Below are positions 34,305 through 47,300 of a DNA stretch of 64,000 nucleotides, piece after piece (the first letter of the stretch is position 1; each line of letters starts with the position of its first letter). Under the pieces are notes generated by a model that saw nothing but the letters and a program-made list of their open reading frames with translations, did not search any database and was not told where the DNA came from. The DNA is from Centroberyx gerrardi. Lineage: Eukaryota; Chordata; Actinopteri; Beryciformes; Berycidae. The stretch lies in NCBI RefSeq assembly GCF_048128805.1, contig NC_136004.1, positions 18,784,185-18,848,184 of the forward strand, written 5' to 3'. Made by a program: the position numbers and the translations under genes.

Positions 34305-35792
34305 TCAGAGATAAACAATGTTCTCCTCTCCTCCCTCCTCCCCGTTCTGTCCTTCCAGAGAGAGGTAAGCCTGTGGGGTGATGAGGGGGGCGAGCGAGGC
34401 GGAGGGGGGGTAGTCGTCCTCATACAGCCCCAGGCCTGTGATCCCTGACCTCCAGGGTCCCAGGGAAAACCTGTCCAGTGGCGGGCTGAAGTCTGCTGGA
34501 ATGAAAACAACAAAGACTCTCAGGACAAAGATCATATGTTGCAGGACGGGGTAGACAAACGCAAGGTAATTTATTGCAAGTTTTCATGTTGCGGAGCCTC
34601 AGCCGGGGAGAGATGCTCCACAGTGGAAAGGGACGTTCAGTCCCTCTGACAGCGACCCGCCCCACACCTGCCTGGGACGGGACAGGCAGAGTATGGTCTT
34701 CTGGCTTTATAAGCTCCGCCAAACTGCTCAGCCAGTGGAGAGGAAGGGTAAGCAGTTCTCCCTGGTAACTACAAAACCTGATAGTTTATGTGCAAACTTT
34801 GATTTCTCTTTTGGGACACTGATTGTTGAATTGCCTGCTGTGTGCTCTGAATTTGTTTTCTTGACTATGGACAAGTTGACTGAGGGGAAGGACCGGACAC
34901 AAGGAAGACCGGCAACAGCTTAGAACACGGATGAACGGACTAGTGAGCACATTCAACCCGCCTGTATCTCACGCCTTCCCCTCTGAGTGGCTCCTCAGGT
35001 TGACGTCTCTCCCTGTAAATCCCACCTGAAGAAAACCCCGGTCTGGGAAGAATCTACTTTCATCGTCATCCCCCACTCCCTTCATTCTGCACTCTAAATA
35101 AACATGTTTTGCACGACAGTCAGTCATTTCCCCGGTGAATCGGTGCCTCTCCAGAGCCAAGTGCCACAATTACAATACAGAATCAAATCTTGAAGGCGAA
35201 TGTATACGCCTATCCACCTCCATGCCTTTACTTTCCACTGCACTATTTCAAAGTGAAACTTCTGCCTGTTTCAGTCACATGAGGAAAATATGACATGAAA
35301 TAAGGGTGCATTACTTTTCATAACTGTAACTGCAAATTTGTTATGAAATCTGGCTGAATATATCTGTTATCTGTCCCTGAATATACACTGAAAGAGAACT
35401 TGAACCTCATCAGTATACGTACTGTTGTTGGTCCTCTGTGGTTGTGTGGCCACCCCGCTGCTGAAGGGGTGGATGGAGTCGTTGAGCGGCCGGGGGCAGC
35501 TGTGGCTGTTGCTGTAGTTTGGGTAGGGCAGAGCGTCTGGAGGCGGCTTGCTGTGCGCCTGGCTCAGGAGGGTGTTGAGGCTGTTGTAGAGGCTGGGGCT
35601 GAGGCCGAGGTTAGCGGAGTGGCCGGGGCTGTGGAGGGGGCCGTCCTGGTTCTTCCTCGGTCCAGAATGGAGACGCTGGTTGTTGTTGGGGTGGTGGAGG
35701 TGATTCTGCTGCAGGGAGTGGAGCAGAGCCGCCTCATTCTCATACATCGAACAATTACCATCCAGGCTGCCTGAGCGACTGTGGCTGGACAC
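34305..35792 (-). CDS. arhgef28: arhgef28 C-terminal exons
   Basis: Exon 35423-35792 encodes a Ser/Asn/His/Pro-rich disordered tail. Exon 34305-34495 encodes the last 63 residues, which finish in ENIVYL before TGA at 34305-34307. The final hexapeptide is shared with mammalian ARHGEF28. Confidence 0.92.
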
Positions 35793-38700
35793 CTGGGAGG
35801 GGGAAAGAAGCAGAGCGGTGAAATGGGAGGAGAAGTCTGCTGAAATGATTACACCTATATATATATATATATATAACGGTTATACCGATAAATCAATATG
35901 CTGATGTATCGGGCCGATATATACAGTATTATACATTCTTTAGATATCAGATATCGGCGAGTCAGTGTCATCTTGCTGATATGATAGAGCTTCCTCCCTG
36001 ATAGTATCATAAAACAGTCTGTAATACCTGCAATGAAATTTTCTTTCCTTTTAAATTATTCAATTGCTGATAATGTTTTATTGCAAAGTAATTCTTCATT
36101 TGAAGAAGTAATGTATCCCAGAGTTTCCTCCTCTGTTGGGTTGGGTCACCCTCAGCCTTAAAGAGCTGCTAACACTAAAATAATTTCATTAGTGTTGGTT
36201 TCAGTGGAGAGTTTTAGTGTCCCATGATGGTCTAGATGCTGTTTCAGAGGCTTTTCCACCATGATAAGAATAAAATTGGGGGAAGCAGTAAATTCTTGCA
36301 ATTTTTTGGCATGAAATTTAAAGATATTGAATATCGACACAAAATATCGGCTTTTCCTTCAAAAACCCTTATTGGTTGAACCCTAATCCCCCACTTGATT
36401 TCTTTTTACATGCTTATTTATTTCTCAGATTCTGCTCAGGATCTTCATCCTCATCTATCTCTCCCCGTCGGTCATTCCCTCTTTCTGTACCCTTTTACAT
36501 TCTCTCCCTCCATTATCATCACTTTCTTTCTCTCTCTTTTCCTCTGTGTCTCCTACCTGGTATCCATCCAGTGGTATCATGACAGGGAGGCTGCTCTGGC
36601 GGTTGTGCCTCCAGCTCTGGAGCAGCATCTGCTGGGCTTCGATCCTCTCCTTCTCCCTCTCCACGCTCCTCTGGCCCTCCCTCAGTCGGTCCAGATTGTG
36701 CTGGTACTCCAGCAGCTGAGCCTCCAGCTCCTCACGCTCGCAGCGCAGCCTCTCTGCCTCCAGGAGGCACTGCTGCTCACGCTGCTCCAGCAGACTCTCC
36801 TGCTCACTCTGCCACAAGGAGGTTTGGGAGATATACTTAGACATCAGGCAGTTCAGGTGCTGTGTATCTGTCTTGCTGTGGTAATTACAGTGTTACTGCA
36901 CTGCTGTTAATGTGATGTGATAGAAGGTTTCAGCACCTCAAGCACTTTACGAGCAAATTGGGGCTTTAGATTTGTGGAATTCAAGGAAAAAGCCAACCTA
37001 ACCACTTTAACGCTGTTAAAAAACAGCTGATGGTGATCTACCTTGTGTTTCTGGGCCCATTTTATTATTTGGTGATGTATTTTTCTTATTCCTGCGGTTA
37101 ACTAGCCAAACGTAGATGACGTAATGTCATGTTGAGATTATTCCAGCATAACTACAATTTTTCAACTACAAGTTTAATAGCAGAAAATTATTCAGCTATC
37201 TAAAACATCAACAATAAAGGTCTGGTATTGGTGTCAGCCCCTCAGAATCAAAGAGCAAGAGCTCCTTTCTAGAGTAAGCACAATCAACAGCAATGGTTTT
37301 TCCTCAGCTGTTTTGGAATGATTGAAAATGATTTCTCCAACTCCATGTCCTGGTAATTAGAAGTTCACACAGCTATCTAAACTCTTTGAATATCAAAATA
37401 TTTGGATGGGACAAATTCTCCCACTTGGTAAAACTAGTCGGCACCCAGAATCGACCAACTTGAGGGGGCAGCCGCGGCTCCATGTGAATACATCGTGTTT
37501 GGTTGGGCTTCACCATCATGTTGCAGTCGTTTCTTCATTATTACTTTATCAAGACGGTGCTATGAATGAGGCTCACCTGTTGTTTCTCTCTGGCAAGACA
37601 CTCTTTGTCCCAACGCTGCTGCTCCTGTTTCAGCTTCGCATGGAGTTTCTGAACCCCATCCACCTCTTCTCTCTTCCTCTCTAAACTCTTCCTTTCTACT
37701 TCCTCTCTCCTCCTATCAAGACTCCTCTGCTTCTCCTGCTCCTGGATGACAAGGGAAACTGTTTTAATTTTATCTGTCATTATTTCAAAATGAGGCAACT
37801 GAATTCTAATCCAACCTCTTCCAAAGTGATGTTGATATGCATTTATGTTTAATTTAAACAGCACAGCTATCATAATATTTAAAAAAAAAAATATCAGTTC
37901 AAGTTAATTCATACCAGGTTGTTTTGGAGGGAAGTGGGGGTGCGGAGCTGTGGTCGTTCTCCTTCCAGAAGGAGTTTCTGCACCTCATAGCAGCTGTCCT
38001 GGAGGGTGACAGCAGCCTGCGGACACCAGGGGGAGACACCTGATCACACTACAGTTACTGCCTGTATAATATCATTGGGACAATCTGGCGTCCCTCAGTC
38101 ACTATTATCAGGCATTTATATTTGATGTTTACCCTCTCCATTCAAACAGTTTTCTGTTTGCTCTAGCCATTGAAAACGCTGGAGATACAAGTGGGTCAAA
38201 CCAAATATTCACTCACACAGTCAACCACAGATATGGGGACTTGTGCGTCTTTTCTCACCTGCAGACTGTAGAGAAGCTGAGTCAGACTCTGGACACTCTC
38301 TGCCACCTACAGAAGACTGTGTTATTACAGGGGAACAGCAATGTACATCCAGCTTTATCCATCAACAAACATTGTCCATAAGGAACTAGAGTAGCGGAAC
38401 CTTTAACTGCGTCCCGTTGGTGTCTCCTCTTGTCAGCTCTGCAGCAGAGCTCCACAGCGGGCCATCCGGCCCTGTCCACTCACTGTCTGACACAAGAGAG
38501 GTGGAGCTCACACTGAGCGTGCTCAGATAATCCGCTATAGGAACAAGAAAAAAGGGAAGGAACAATAAATTGCTGGCACACAGGAACTAAAGGACAAACA
38601 ATGCAGAATGTACTGTATAAACCTTTAACTCACGTTCAGAGGGAGACTCCTGGATGCTGCCGTGGCTGTTGTAGCTGCAGCACTCTGGGCCTTGGACAGG

Positions 38701-41700
38701 AGAGCTCAGGCTGTGCATGGAAAGGGCCTCACGCGCCTGCAGAATGCTCATCAGCTTCTCCGCTGCAGAAGAAGCAAGCATCTGTGTTCATGCCTGTTCT
38801 GTCCACAAACCCAGCTCCCAAATGCCTAGAAAAATTATTTTAATGGATCTAAAAGACTAATGGTTATTTGGTTTTTGTTAGGTATATGCAGTATGGACAG
38901 CATGACCACTACATATACCTATTGTTAAGTATACCATATCACTTTTTTTTTAAGTTGAAACATTTTGTTGCACTTTTTTGTTTCTTATAGTATTATGTGT
39001 ATGTCTTGTCTTTTTTTTTTATTTTGCACAGTAATTCTGTTCATAATATTTTTACAATTTTATCCAGATTTTTCTTAGCATATTGATTTGTCTCTTCTAC
39101 TCTTATTCTTAAGTATTGATTTTGTGGTGCTTATGCTAATAAAAATCTTTCTCTATCTATGTTACAATACTGCCGTGTTTTGAAAAAGGTGCACTTTAGT
39201 TAGTTGTAGTTTAAAATGGACTCTGTATGCGTGTAAGTGTAAGAACAGGGGCGCCCCCAAAACATCTTGCTTAGAGCGGCCTAAGGGTAGGCAATATTAA
39301 GCATGAATGCTACATATACCTATTAATAGATATATGCAGCAGGACCTTCAGCCTCATGCAGCCCAAACCATTCGCTACCCATCCTGCCTCTTCCTCACCT
39401 TCTCTCAGAGCGGCTGTGAGGAGCGGGGAAGCCTGTCGCGGCACCTCAGTGTCGGTGTCCGGCTGGACCAGGAGGTGGCGCTGTGGGACAGCTTCCGGTG
39501 AGCGGAGGGTCAACTCTGTCAGCTCAGCATACAGCTGTAACTTCTCCTCCAGGCTGCTGCAGATGCGCTGGTCCTGACCCAACAGAGTCTCTGCACAAAA
39601 CAAATACAAAATTGTGAAATTTGTATTTTATGTTGTTCTGTCAGATAAAAGTCGCCATTGTTTTATAATTACGCAAACTCACCGGCGTATATAGAACATG
39701 AAATAGCTAAATAATGGAAAAGAATAGGTAATAGTAGTCATTTATCCTGCATATCCGATTTATATGTAGATAGACCGAACTTTTTTTCTGACCTTGGAAC
39801 TTGTGGATCTTCTGAACTCTGGCCTCTGCCGCTCTCCTGGCCTCCTCCGACTCAGCACTCCGCTCCTCCTCCTCCTCCTCTTCAGGACAACTGCCATGCA
39901 GGCCAGGGGGTTAGATAATGAATAACACACACACACACACACCAAACACACACTTATACACACATTAACCAGAAATACGCAGCCCTATACACATGCACAC
40001 AGTAGACACACACACAAATACACACACACACACACACATACCTCTCTACAGCTTGTCGTATGTGTCTCATCCACGCATTCCTCTCCTCTCTGGTGGCGGT
40101 GTGAACTTCGTACATCTCCGGTCCCACTGAGGAGGCGGAGATGAGGAACATCCCTCTCTCCTCGTTGGCTACTTCCCTAACGATGAGCTTCTGCAGAGGG
40201 ATTACGGGAGGCTTCTGGTCCTGAAAGAGTGGATAAAGCTCATAAATAAGCTGGGGAAGAATGCAGCGAAGACAAGTCGGTTCGGATTCGAAAAGTATTC
40301 GCCGGCTTGAGGCGTACCACGGCAGCAAATATGAAGCGCTGGTCTTTCTCTTGCAGGAAAACCAGAACATCTGTGAGCAGGAGGGCCAAAGTGTCTGAAA
40401 GGAGAATAGATAGATCGGGGGTCTGATAGTTAATGTCCTCTAAATGCAAAAGACTTTTAATCACAATACATTAGTAATAGTTACCAAAACACAGGTATGT
40501 TTTGATATGTACACTACCAGTCAAAAGTTTGGACACACCACATTTTTCTTTATTTCTACTATTTTCCACATTTTAGAATAATAGTAAAGACATCAAAACT
40601 ATGAAATAACATAAATGGAATTATGCAGTGATCAAAAAAGCGTTAAACACATCAAAACTATCTAATATTTTAGATTCTTTAAAGTAGCCGCCCTTTGCCT
40701 TGATGGAAAGGCAAAGGCTTTGGAAAGAAATTCAGACATAGGCATCAACTTCACTATTTAAGCATAAGCCTTTAGATCAAAATGGCTTTATGATAATGAA
40801 AAACATAGTACATTCAATCAGGTGTGTCCAAACTTTTGACTGGTAGTGTGAGTGTCACAGAGAGAGACTCACACCTTTTAATCTGCCTGTGGCGGTCTTC
40901 CAGTACACCAGCCCTTTGTGCTGCAGGTTCCTGTGTTGGCTGCGCAGGTCCTGTTTGCGGAACACCTTGCCGTTCTTTAGCTTGGCAAAGCTCTTGTTCT
41001 CCAGCCGGGCCAGCACCTCCTGCAGCTCCTGACCCCTCTCATACTTACTAACACTCAGGTCCACCGTGGCAATGACATCACGGATCTGAGCGAGGGCGCA
41101 CGACAGGTCCGAGTGCTCCTGACTTCCCTCTGCGGGGGGAAGAGGAGACACAGAGGTTATAGCACAATAACATAGAGAACAGTGTTGCCCAATTACACAA
41201 CAGAAAACATATTAGACATTAGGGATGGGACGATGTATCGAAATTCAATATATCACAATACAAAAATGTGACAATACGTATCAAATGAATCGTGATATTA
41301 GCTCCATTTATTCTGCTGTAGTAATCACAAATGAGACGGCTTGACCATCACAAATTCACAAGCTTTCCATCCAAATTCTATTATTGTCACTTTGTAATAA
41401 CATTGTTAAATTGTTTACGTTCTAGCAAGCTAACGCCATTGCTAGAAAGATTTGTGTAACAGAAATAAACATAATTCTGCACAGTCACACTTTGTTGTCA
41501 TTGAACTTTTATTTATTACATCGTATCGTGGTCGCGAACTCCATATCACATATCAAATCGTATCGTGAAAGAAGCATATCGTCCCATCCCTGTTACACAT
41601 GTACAGTTATATGTACAGCTTTGTTTGGAACACAGTACGGCTGACATACCCTGAGTGTACTGTAATATCCTCTCCAGCAGCACTGGGTACTTGGTGATGC

Positions 41701-44355
41701 GTTGAGTGACTAGCAGGATAAATTCTGGCACCTCCCTCCGTCTGACCAGAGAGTTATTGCTCTGTTGCTGTGTGAAAGAGAGTGGAGGGGTCCACACAAA
41801 TATCAGAACATCAACAGTTCACTCCAGATGATAAACAGTATAAGAGCCAAAAAGCTTGAAAATTATAGTGTGTACAGTGCAAATGGCCTTTAGCAGAGTT
41901 ACAGGGGAAAGTGCACTAAAGGCCTGAGAGCCGAAGCTTACTTTTATGAAGATTTGGAGTTTCTTGTTCTGTTGCTGCAGCTCTTTGAAGACGTTGACAG
42001 CCTCAGTGTGGTGACTACAGAACTCTCCATACACCTGCTTCATCTTCTCTGCGTTTTCATCTGAGAACTGAGACAGAGGTCATCAGAGATTGACTGTGGT
42101 TGTGTATGTGTGCGTAGGTGCGTGTGTGTGTTCATCTCCCCCCACCTGCTGAAGCAGTATGTCCCCGATCCGATGGATGAGGTAATTTCGGGGGTTTTCA
42201 GGTTGGGCTGTGGCCTGCCGGCGTTCCTGCAGCGCTCCGAAGAGGTTCCTGTGGAAGAGCAGCAGCGGGTCCAAGCAGGGGAAGATCCTGGCCACACAGT
42301 CCCAGTCCAGCTGCAGCTCCTGCAGCATGCCCCTCCTGAACACCTCCGACATGACCGTCAGGGTTTGGATGTGGTGCAGCTCCGTCTGCATCAGCTCTAT
42401 ACAGGGGGGGGGGGGGGGGCAGCACAGGTGCATTATGGGCACCTGAATATCTGGCGCAAATGTCCACACTTACAATTTCGGGAGTTTTAGTTATACAGGC
42501 ATTTCTCCGAGGCCAAGATAGATAAAATAAGATGAACTTTATTGATCCCTGTGGGGAAATGTGGACATTACAGGAGCACAGGATGGGATATAAATACATA
42601 AAATAAAATAAAAAAGGTAGAGCATGTCATGCGGCTAAAGAGTCTCTACTGGCTAAAAATAATTCTCGCTATGATGACTTATTCTTTGAAGTTTACAGAT
42701 TTACAAATGCATTGTCCAGTGAAGCGCATATGTGTAAGATGTGAAAATGTGTAGTATTAAAGTGTTAACTATCTCCATTTCACTCCATTGAGTTAGTGCT
42801 GTGAGGGGAGGCAGCATCATCTCACCGTAAATTACATCCTGTCGTTTGATGGTGTGCTTGTCATGTTTCCTGCAGAACTCTGGACTGACTGCAAGACTCC
42901 AGGACTCCACCTCGAGTCCCAGCAGGTCAGCTGACAGGTCGCTCAGCAGGGGGGCGTCAACTGCTTCTGTGACAACACAAAAACATCCATCATGTCTGCC
43001 TTGTAAATAACAATCTTCAGTTATTCTAAACTGACCTGCGTAGAACTATTTACCTGGTTAAATAAATGATAAAAATGAATGAATAAAGCATCCCAGTAGC
43101 TAAATATCATTACTATCATATGTGTGGTGATTATGTGTATAAGGAATTATCACATGAGCTTGACTTGCTCACCCTCTGGGGAGATGGGGGGGTCGGTGGA
43201 CGGGGGCGTCGCTGTGATCGGCGTCCCCTCGTCAGTCAAAGAGCCACTAGCCCAAGCGGTCACACCGGCCTCACTGTCCACATCACTTAGCCGTCTGCGC
43301 AGGAGCAAACAGTTTATAACACATTTGAACATGGAACTTACTACAAAAGACAAAGTAAGAGTGTGTGGGTGCATGAGTGAGTAAAAAAGTTGAAATTCGA
43401 TACCGATATTTTTATTCTGAAGTCGCCGATGGCTGATATTTTGTGCTGATATGCAAGATCTTTGTTCATGGCTCAAAAAAAGCGTTAGACACTAAAACAC
43501 ACTGAATCCCATACTAATGAAATTATTTTCAGTAGGTTAGCAGCAACTTAAGGCAGGGTGACCCAAAACTCTGGGATACATTAGACCTTAACTTGGAAAA
43601 TGTATTTACAAAAAAGAAGAAGAAAAAAAACACAATTTAACAATTAAATGAATCATTAAATACAAAAAGAAAAGTGCAGGTTTCATTGCAGGTTTTACAG
43701 ACTGTTTTTATGTAGCTGTGGTTGGGGAGGAAGCTCCATCATATCGGCGGCGGACCACATGACTGGCCCATATCCAATATTTAATGAAATGCAAATATCG
43801 GCCCCATATTGCCAACCTACCTGCCATCTATAGAGATGGAGAGACTCTTGGAGAGAGGGGCCACTGTTTCTCTCTTCTCCTTTGTCATCGTGGGAAGTGA
43901 AGAGGAAGAGGAGGAGGAGGAAGAGAAGAGCGAGGCTGGAGAGTTGTCTTTCACAGAGTCTGGAGCGGAGCAGGAAGAGGAATCAGTCACACTTTGGAGG
44001 CTTTCCCATTCTAAAAACAAATACTCCAAACGTCTGTTTAGTGTTCAGATGCCTTGTTTATGTCTAAGTGGAATAGTTACTGTATTGTGAGGCAGCGAGG
44101 AGGTCGGTGTTTGTTATGTTTCATTGTTTAACTGGGCCAGAGGTTTACTATTACGTCAATATCTTGGTCACAGTAAACTGATCTGGTCTGACCCTGACAC
44201 CTGTGTCAGACATCTAAAACTCTATGAAGACTTAGAGCTTCACATAATGAAATAAAATTATTATTTCAGTTAGTGTGAGAAACACTCAACCTCTGTACTC
44301 AAATATACACACATGCATGCATACACACCTTAGTGCGTGAACACACACACACACA

Positions 44356-44395
<40 letters not shown>

Positions 44396-47300
44396 AACAC
44401 ACACAACCCAGCCCTGATCCCCCACTGAGGGAGATTAAAATTTAACCTTTTAACAGGGAAAGAACAACAGGGAACAAGGGCGAGGGGGAGGTGAGGAGCA
44501 ATGGCTTACTTAATCTATAGGAGAAACAAGGGAGGACAGGTGAAAAAAATAAAAAAAAGAAATAAAACCAAGGGAGGACACTATGAGAGAGGAGAGAGGG
44601 GAGAAGGAGCAGTAATTTCTAACTCACTCTGTGGGAGAGTCGAGGCCTTGCTTTTCATCGACGATGCATTCCTTTCCTGAGGCTTCTGAGGACACACATA
44701 ATCATATTAACATCAGCAGCTGAAAATTATAATGTTTGTCTTTTTAATGTGCCATAAACATCAAGTTGTCGTCGCACTATTGTTCAAAATGTAAACGCTG
44801 GATTCAATTTGTGGTGGTTAGACAACAGAATTAAACTCCACCCTTGGATACTCTTACACTGTTATATATCATCGATCTGTGATGTTCGATGTGTTCCAGG
44901 AGTTACGTGGTTATGAACTGTTGTAATTTACTTTTTTGGTGTATCCACTTTCCCACAACCTGCCTTGTCTACTTCTACTTCAGATACTGATTTCCTACAT
45001 TTCCAAGGAAGCCTTTCGACACAGATAAGAGGGCGTTGTTGCTTTGAATCAAAGGTGGGAGTATGGAAGTGGAGAAATTAGTATCTCTGCCTCTTCTACA
45101 ATGGATATCGCCCTGTGTGATTGTTGACCACTGATATAAAATGGTGAGTGCCAAAACCTGACGTTTACCATTGACTTTTTAGATACTTCAGAACTTTTCT
45201 GCCATGAAACGTCATTGTAGCTGAGCTGCAAATTTACTACATTTGGCCAGTTATCCGTGGGAATAAGAAAAATAAACCACCAAACAACAAAATGGACCCA
45301 GAAATGCAAGGTACATTGCCAATAGCTGATTTTTTTAACAGTGTTAGTGTGTTTTTGGGTAGATTTTCCCTTTAAATCAAAATTTGAAATGATTCATTAC
45401 TCTTGCTTGTGGTGGTTTGAGGTGAAATGAGGTGTGTGAGACTGGTGTGTGTGTTACCTTCCCACAGACTGCAGCCGACTCTCGACAGCCCTTATGGACA
45501 CTCAGGAAACAGTCTGCAGGCAAAGATCAAATTTCAGTTCATCTGATCAGTTAATTGATAGCTGACACAATTACCAAAACTCTATTCCATGCGCAGACGG
45601 TTGCTTAACTGTCCCTCTCTTCAGTAAATGCTTACAATCGATGTTGATGTTGAAGGAGGAACAACGCTGACTTCATTGCTTTTGCTAAACAAAACATCGA
45701 GACTGCACGTGCGGAGATTTACGCGAAACCTAAATAGTTCAGCGACTGCGGGACATAAAACAACAACAGTACAGACAGTGTAACACTCACTGGAGCACTG
45801 CAGCAGCTCTTTCCCAGAAACAGGCTTATCACAGGCCACACAGAGAGACGGGCCGGATGGAGAGACAGGAACAAACTGGTGTCCATTGGCGGCTCCTGGC
45901 TTCTCCTTTCCCTCCTTCACCTCTTTCCCCTTCACCTGGAAAGCAAGTCGTAAATATTTTCAATCTCGTCACTCAGCGGGCTGCGGTTGATGCCACGATA
46001 TCATGGGAACCGGGAAAAGTAAAATCAGACAATTACATGAGTATGACTAGTAGGCAGAGAGAGGCATACAGCAGCCATCTCCATGCTCACACACCTGTTT
46101 AAGTGGTGTTAGATGGGATAGAGGGGCCTCTCAGTGGGTTTATGTCTGTTTACTTTGTTAAGGTCCACAGGGACCGCTGCTGCTGCGGTGGTAAGTCACT
46201 CAGGGGGGAGTTAGGGGATTCCTCTGTGTGTGCGATAGAGGGATGTTTATTTTCTTATCAAAGTTAACAAGGAAGTCTAAAAGAGTGTGTGTTTACGCGT
46301 CCACGTGCGGCGTGTGTGTGTCTGAGCACGCATGGAAACATGCATTCAAACACGTGCACACATTTATAAGAGCGAGAGTATACTATACTATACTATGGAA
46401 TGTGTTTTGGTTCCTCATGCTGTGCTGGGGGTCTGTGCATTATGTAAGAGGATATTTTCACTGTGTCCTGTTGCTAAGATCTGAGGAGAGGGAATTTTCT
46501 CTCTGGCCAAATAAAGGCACCATGTGCAGACAATGGCTCCCCAGCACAGGAATTTTGACCGAGCCTGTCTGAGTGGTGGTAAACCTTTTACTACGCTGCT
46601 TTGGGAGGCCTTTCAGTTCTGGGTTTTTTCAATTCTGTTACACACATTTTTTTTTTTTATCTGAAACTGCTTTAAAGCAAAATCTCAGCCTCAAACCGCA
46701 GGAATTGTATTTTCCACCGGAGCAAAGGTCATTTTGCTGCCTCACCTTGGTCTTGTTGCGGGTGCTGGACATCCTGTTCTTGAGGAAGCTGAAGGTCCGG
46801 CTCACTTTGTATTTCTCCGACTCAGCCTTGGAGGGGATTATATATTTATCCCACTCCTCATCCTCGATCCTGTGTCATTGTGAACATTTCAGTCAGCAGT
46901 CATCACAACTCATTAAATTATTTTGGCCTTTGGAAGACTGCAGCGTTCAAGTCCAACATGGACACGATTTATAATGATAATCAATTTATTACTAGTTCAG
47001 TAAATTAAATAAAGTTAAATAATCCGGGATGTTGGTGTCACGCTGGAATGGAAGAATGTCCAGCCTGCAGTCTTCCAGGACCCCTGGTTTACAGACCATT
47101 ACTCTTAAGAACATGCTTGGCATGCTTGGAAGTTTTGAACCAACAGTCACTAAGGGCTCTAGTCTATGCTATTTATAGTATGACCTTGGCAAGATGCAAT
47201 TAATAACGTGTCAGCTATTCATAGCAACTTATGCTAGTTACATTAGACATTCCAGGTGAAAGGTAACGATGACAGAAAGTAAAGAAGGGAAAAACATGCA

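Noticed and set aside
35400..35774. + strand Val/Ala-rich frame of 124 residues
   Set aside because: It is antisense to the C-terminal arhgef28 exon, whose frame, borders and homology are clear.
36395..36910. + strand hydrophobic frame of 171 residues
   Set aside because: It is antisense to the coiled-coil exon; the Leu-rich look comes from reversed Glu/Gln codons.
38259..38304. Alternative acceptor (CTGTAG) for the small arhgef28 exon
   Set aside because: It would shift the frame; the nearer GGCAG acceptor keeps phase and gives [13 protein letters not shown], matching the family.
42110..42490. + strand frame of 126 residues
   Set aside because: It is antisense to the DH exon 42146-42396.
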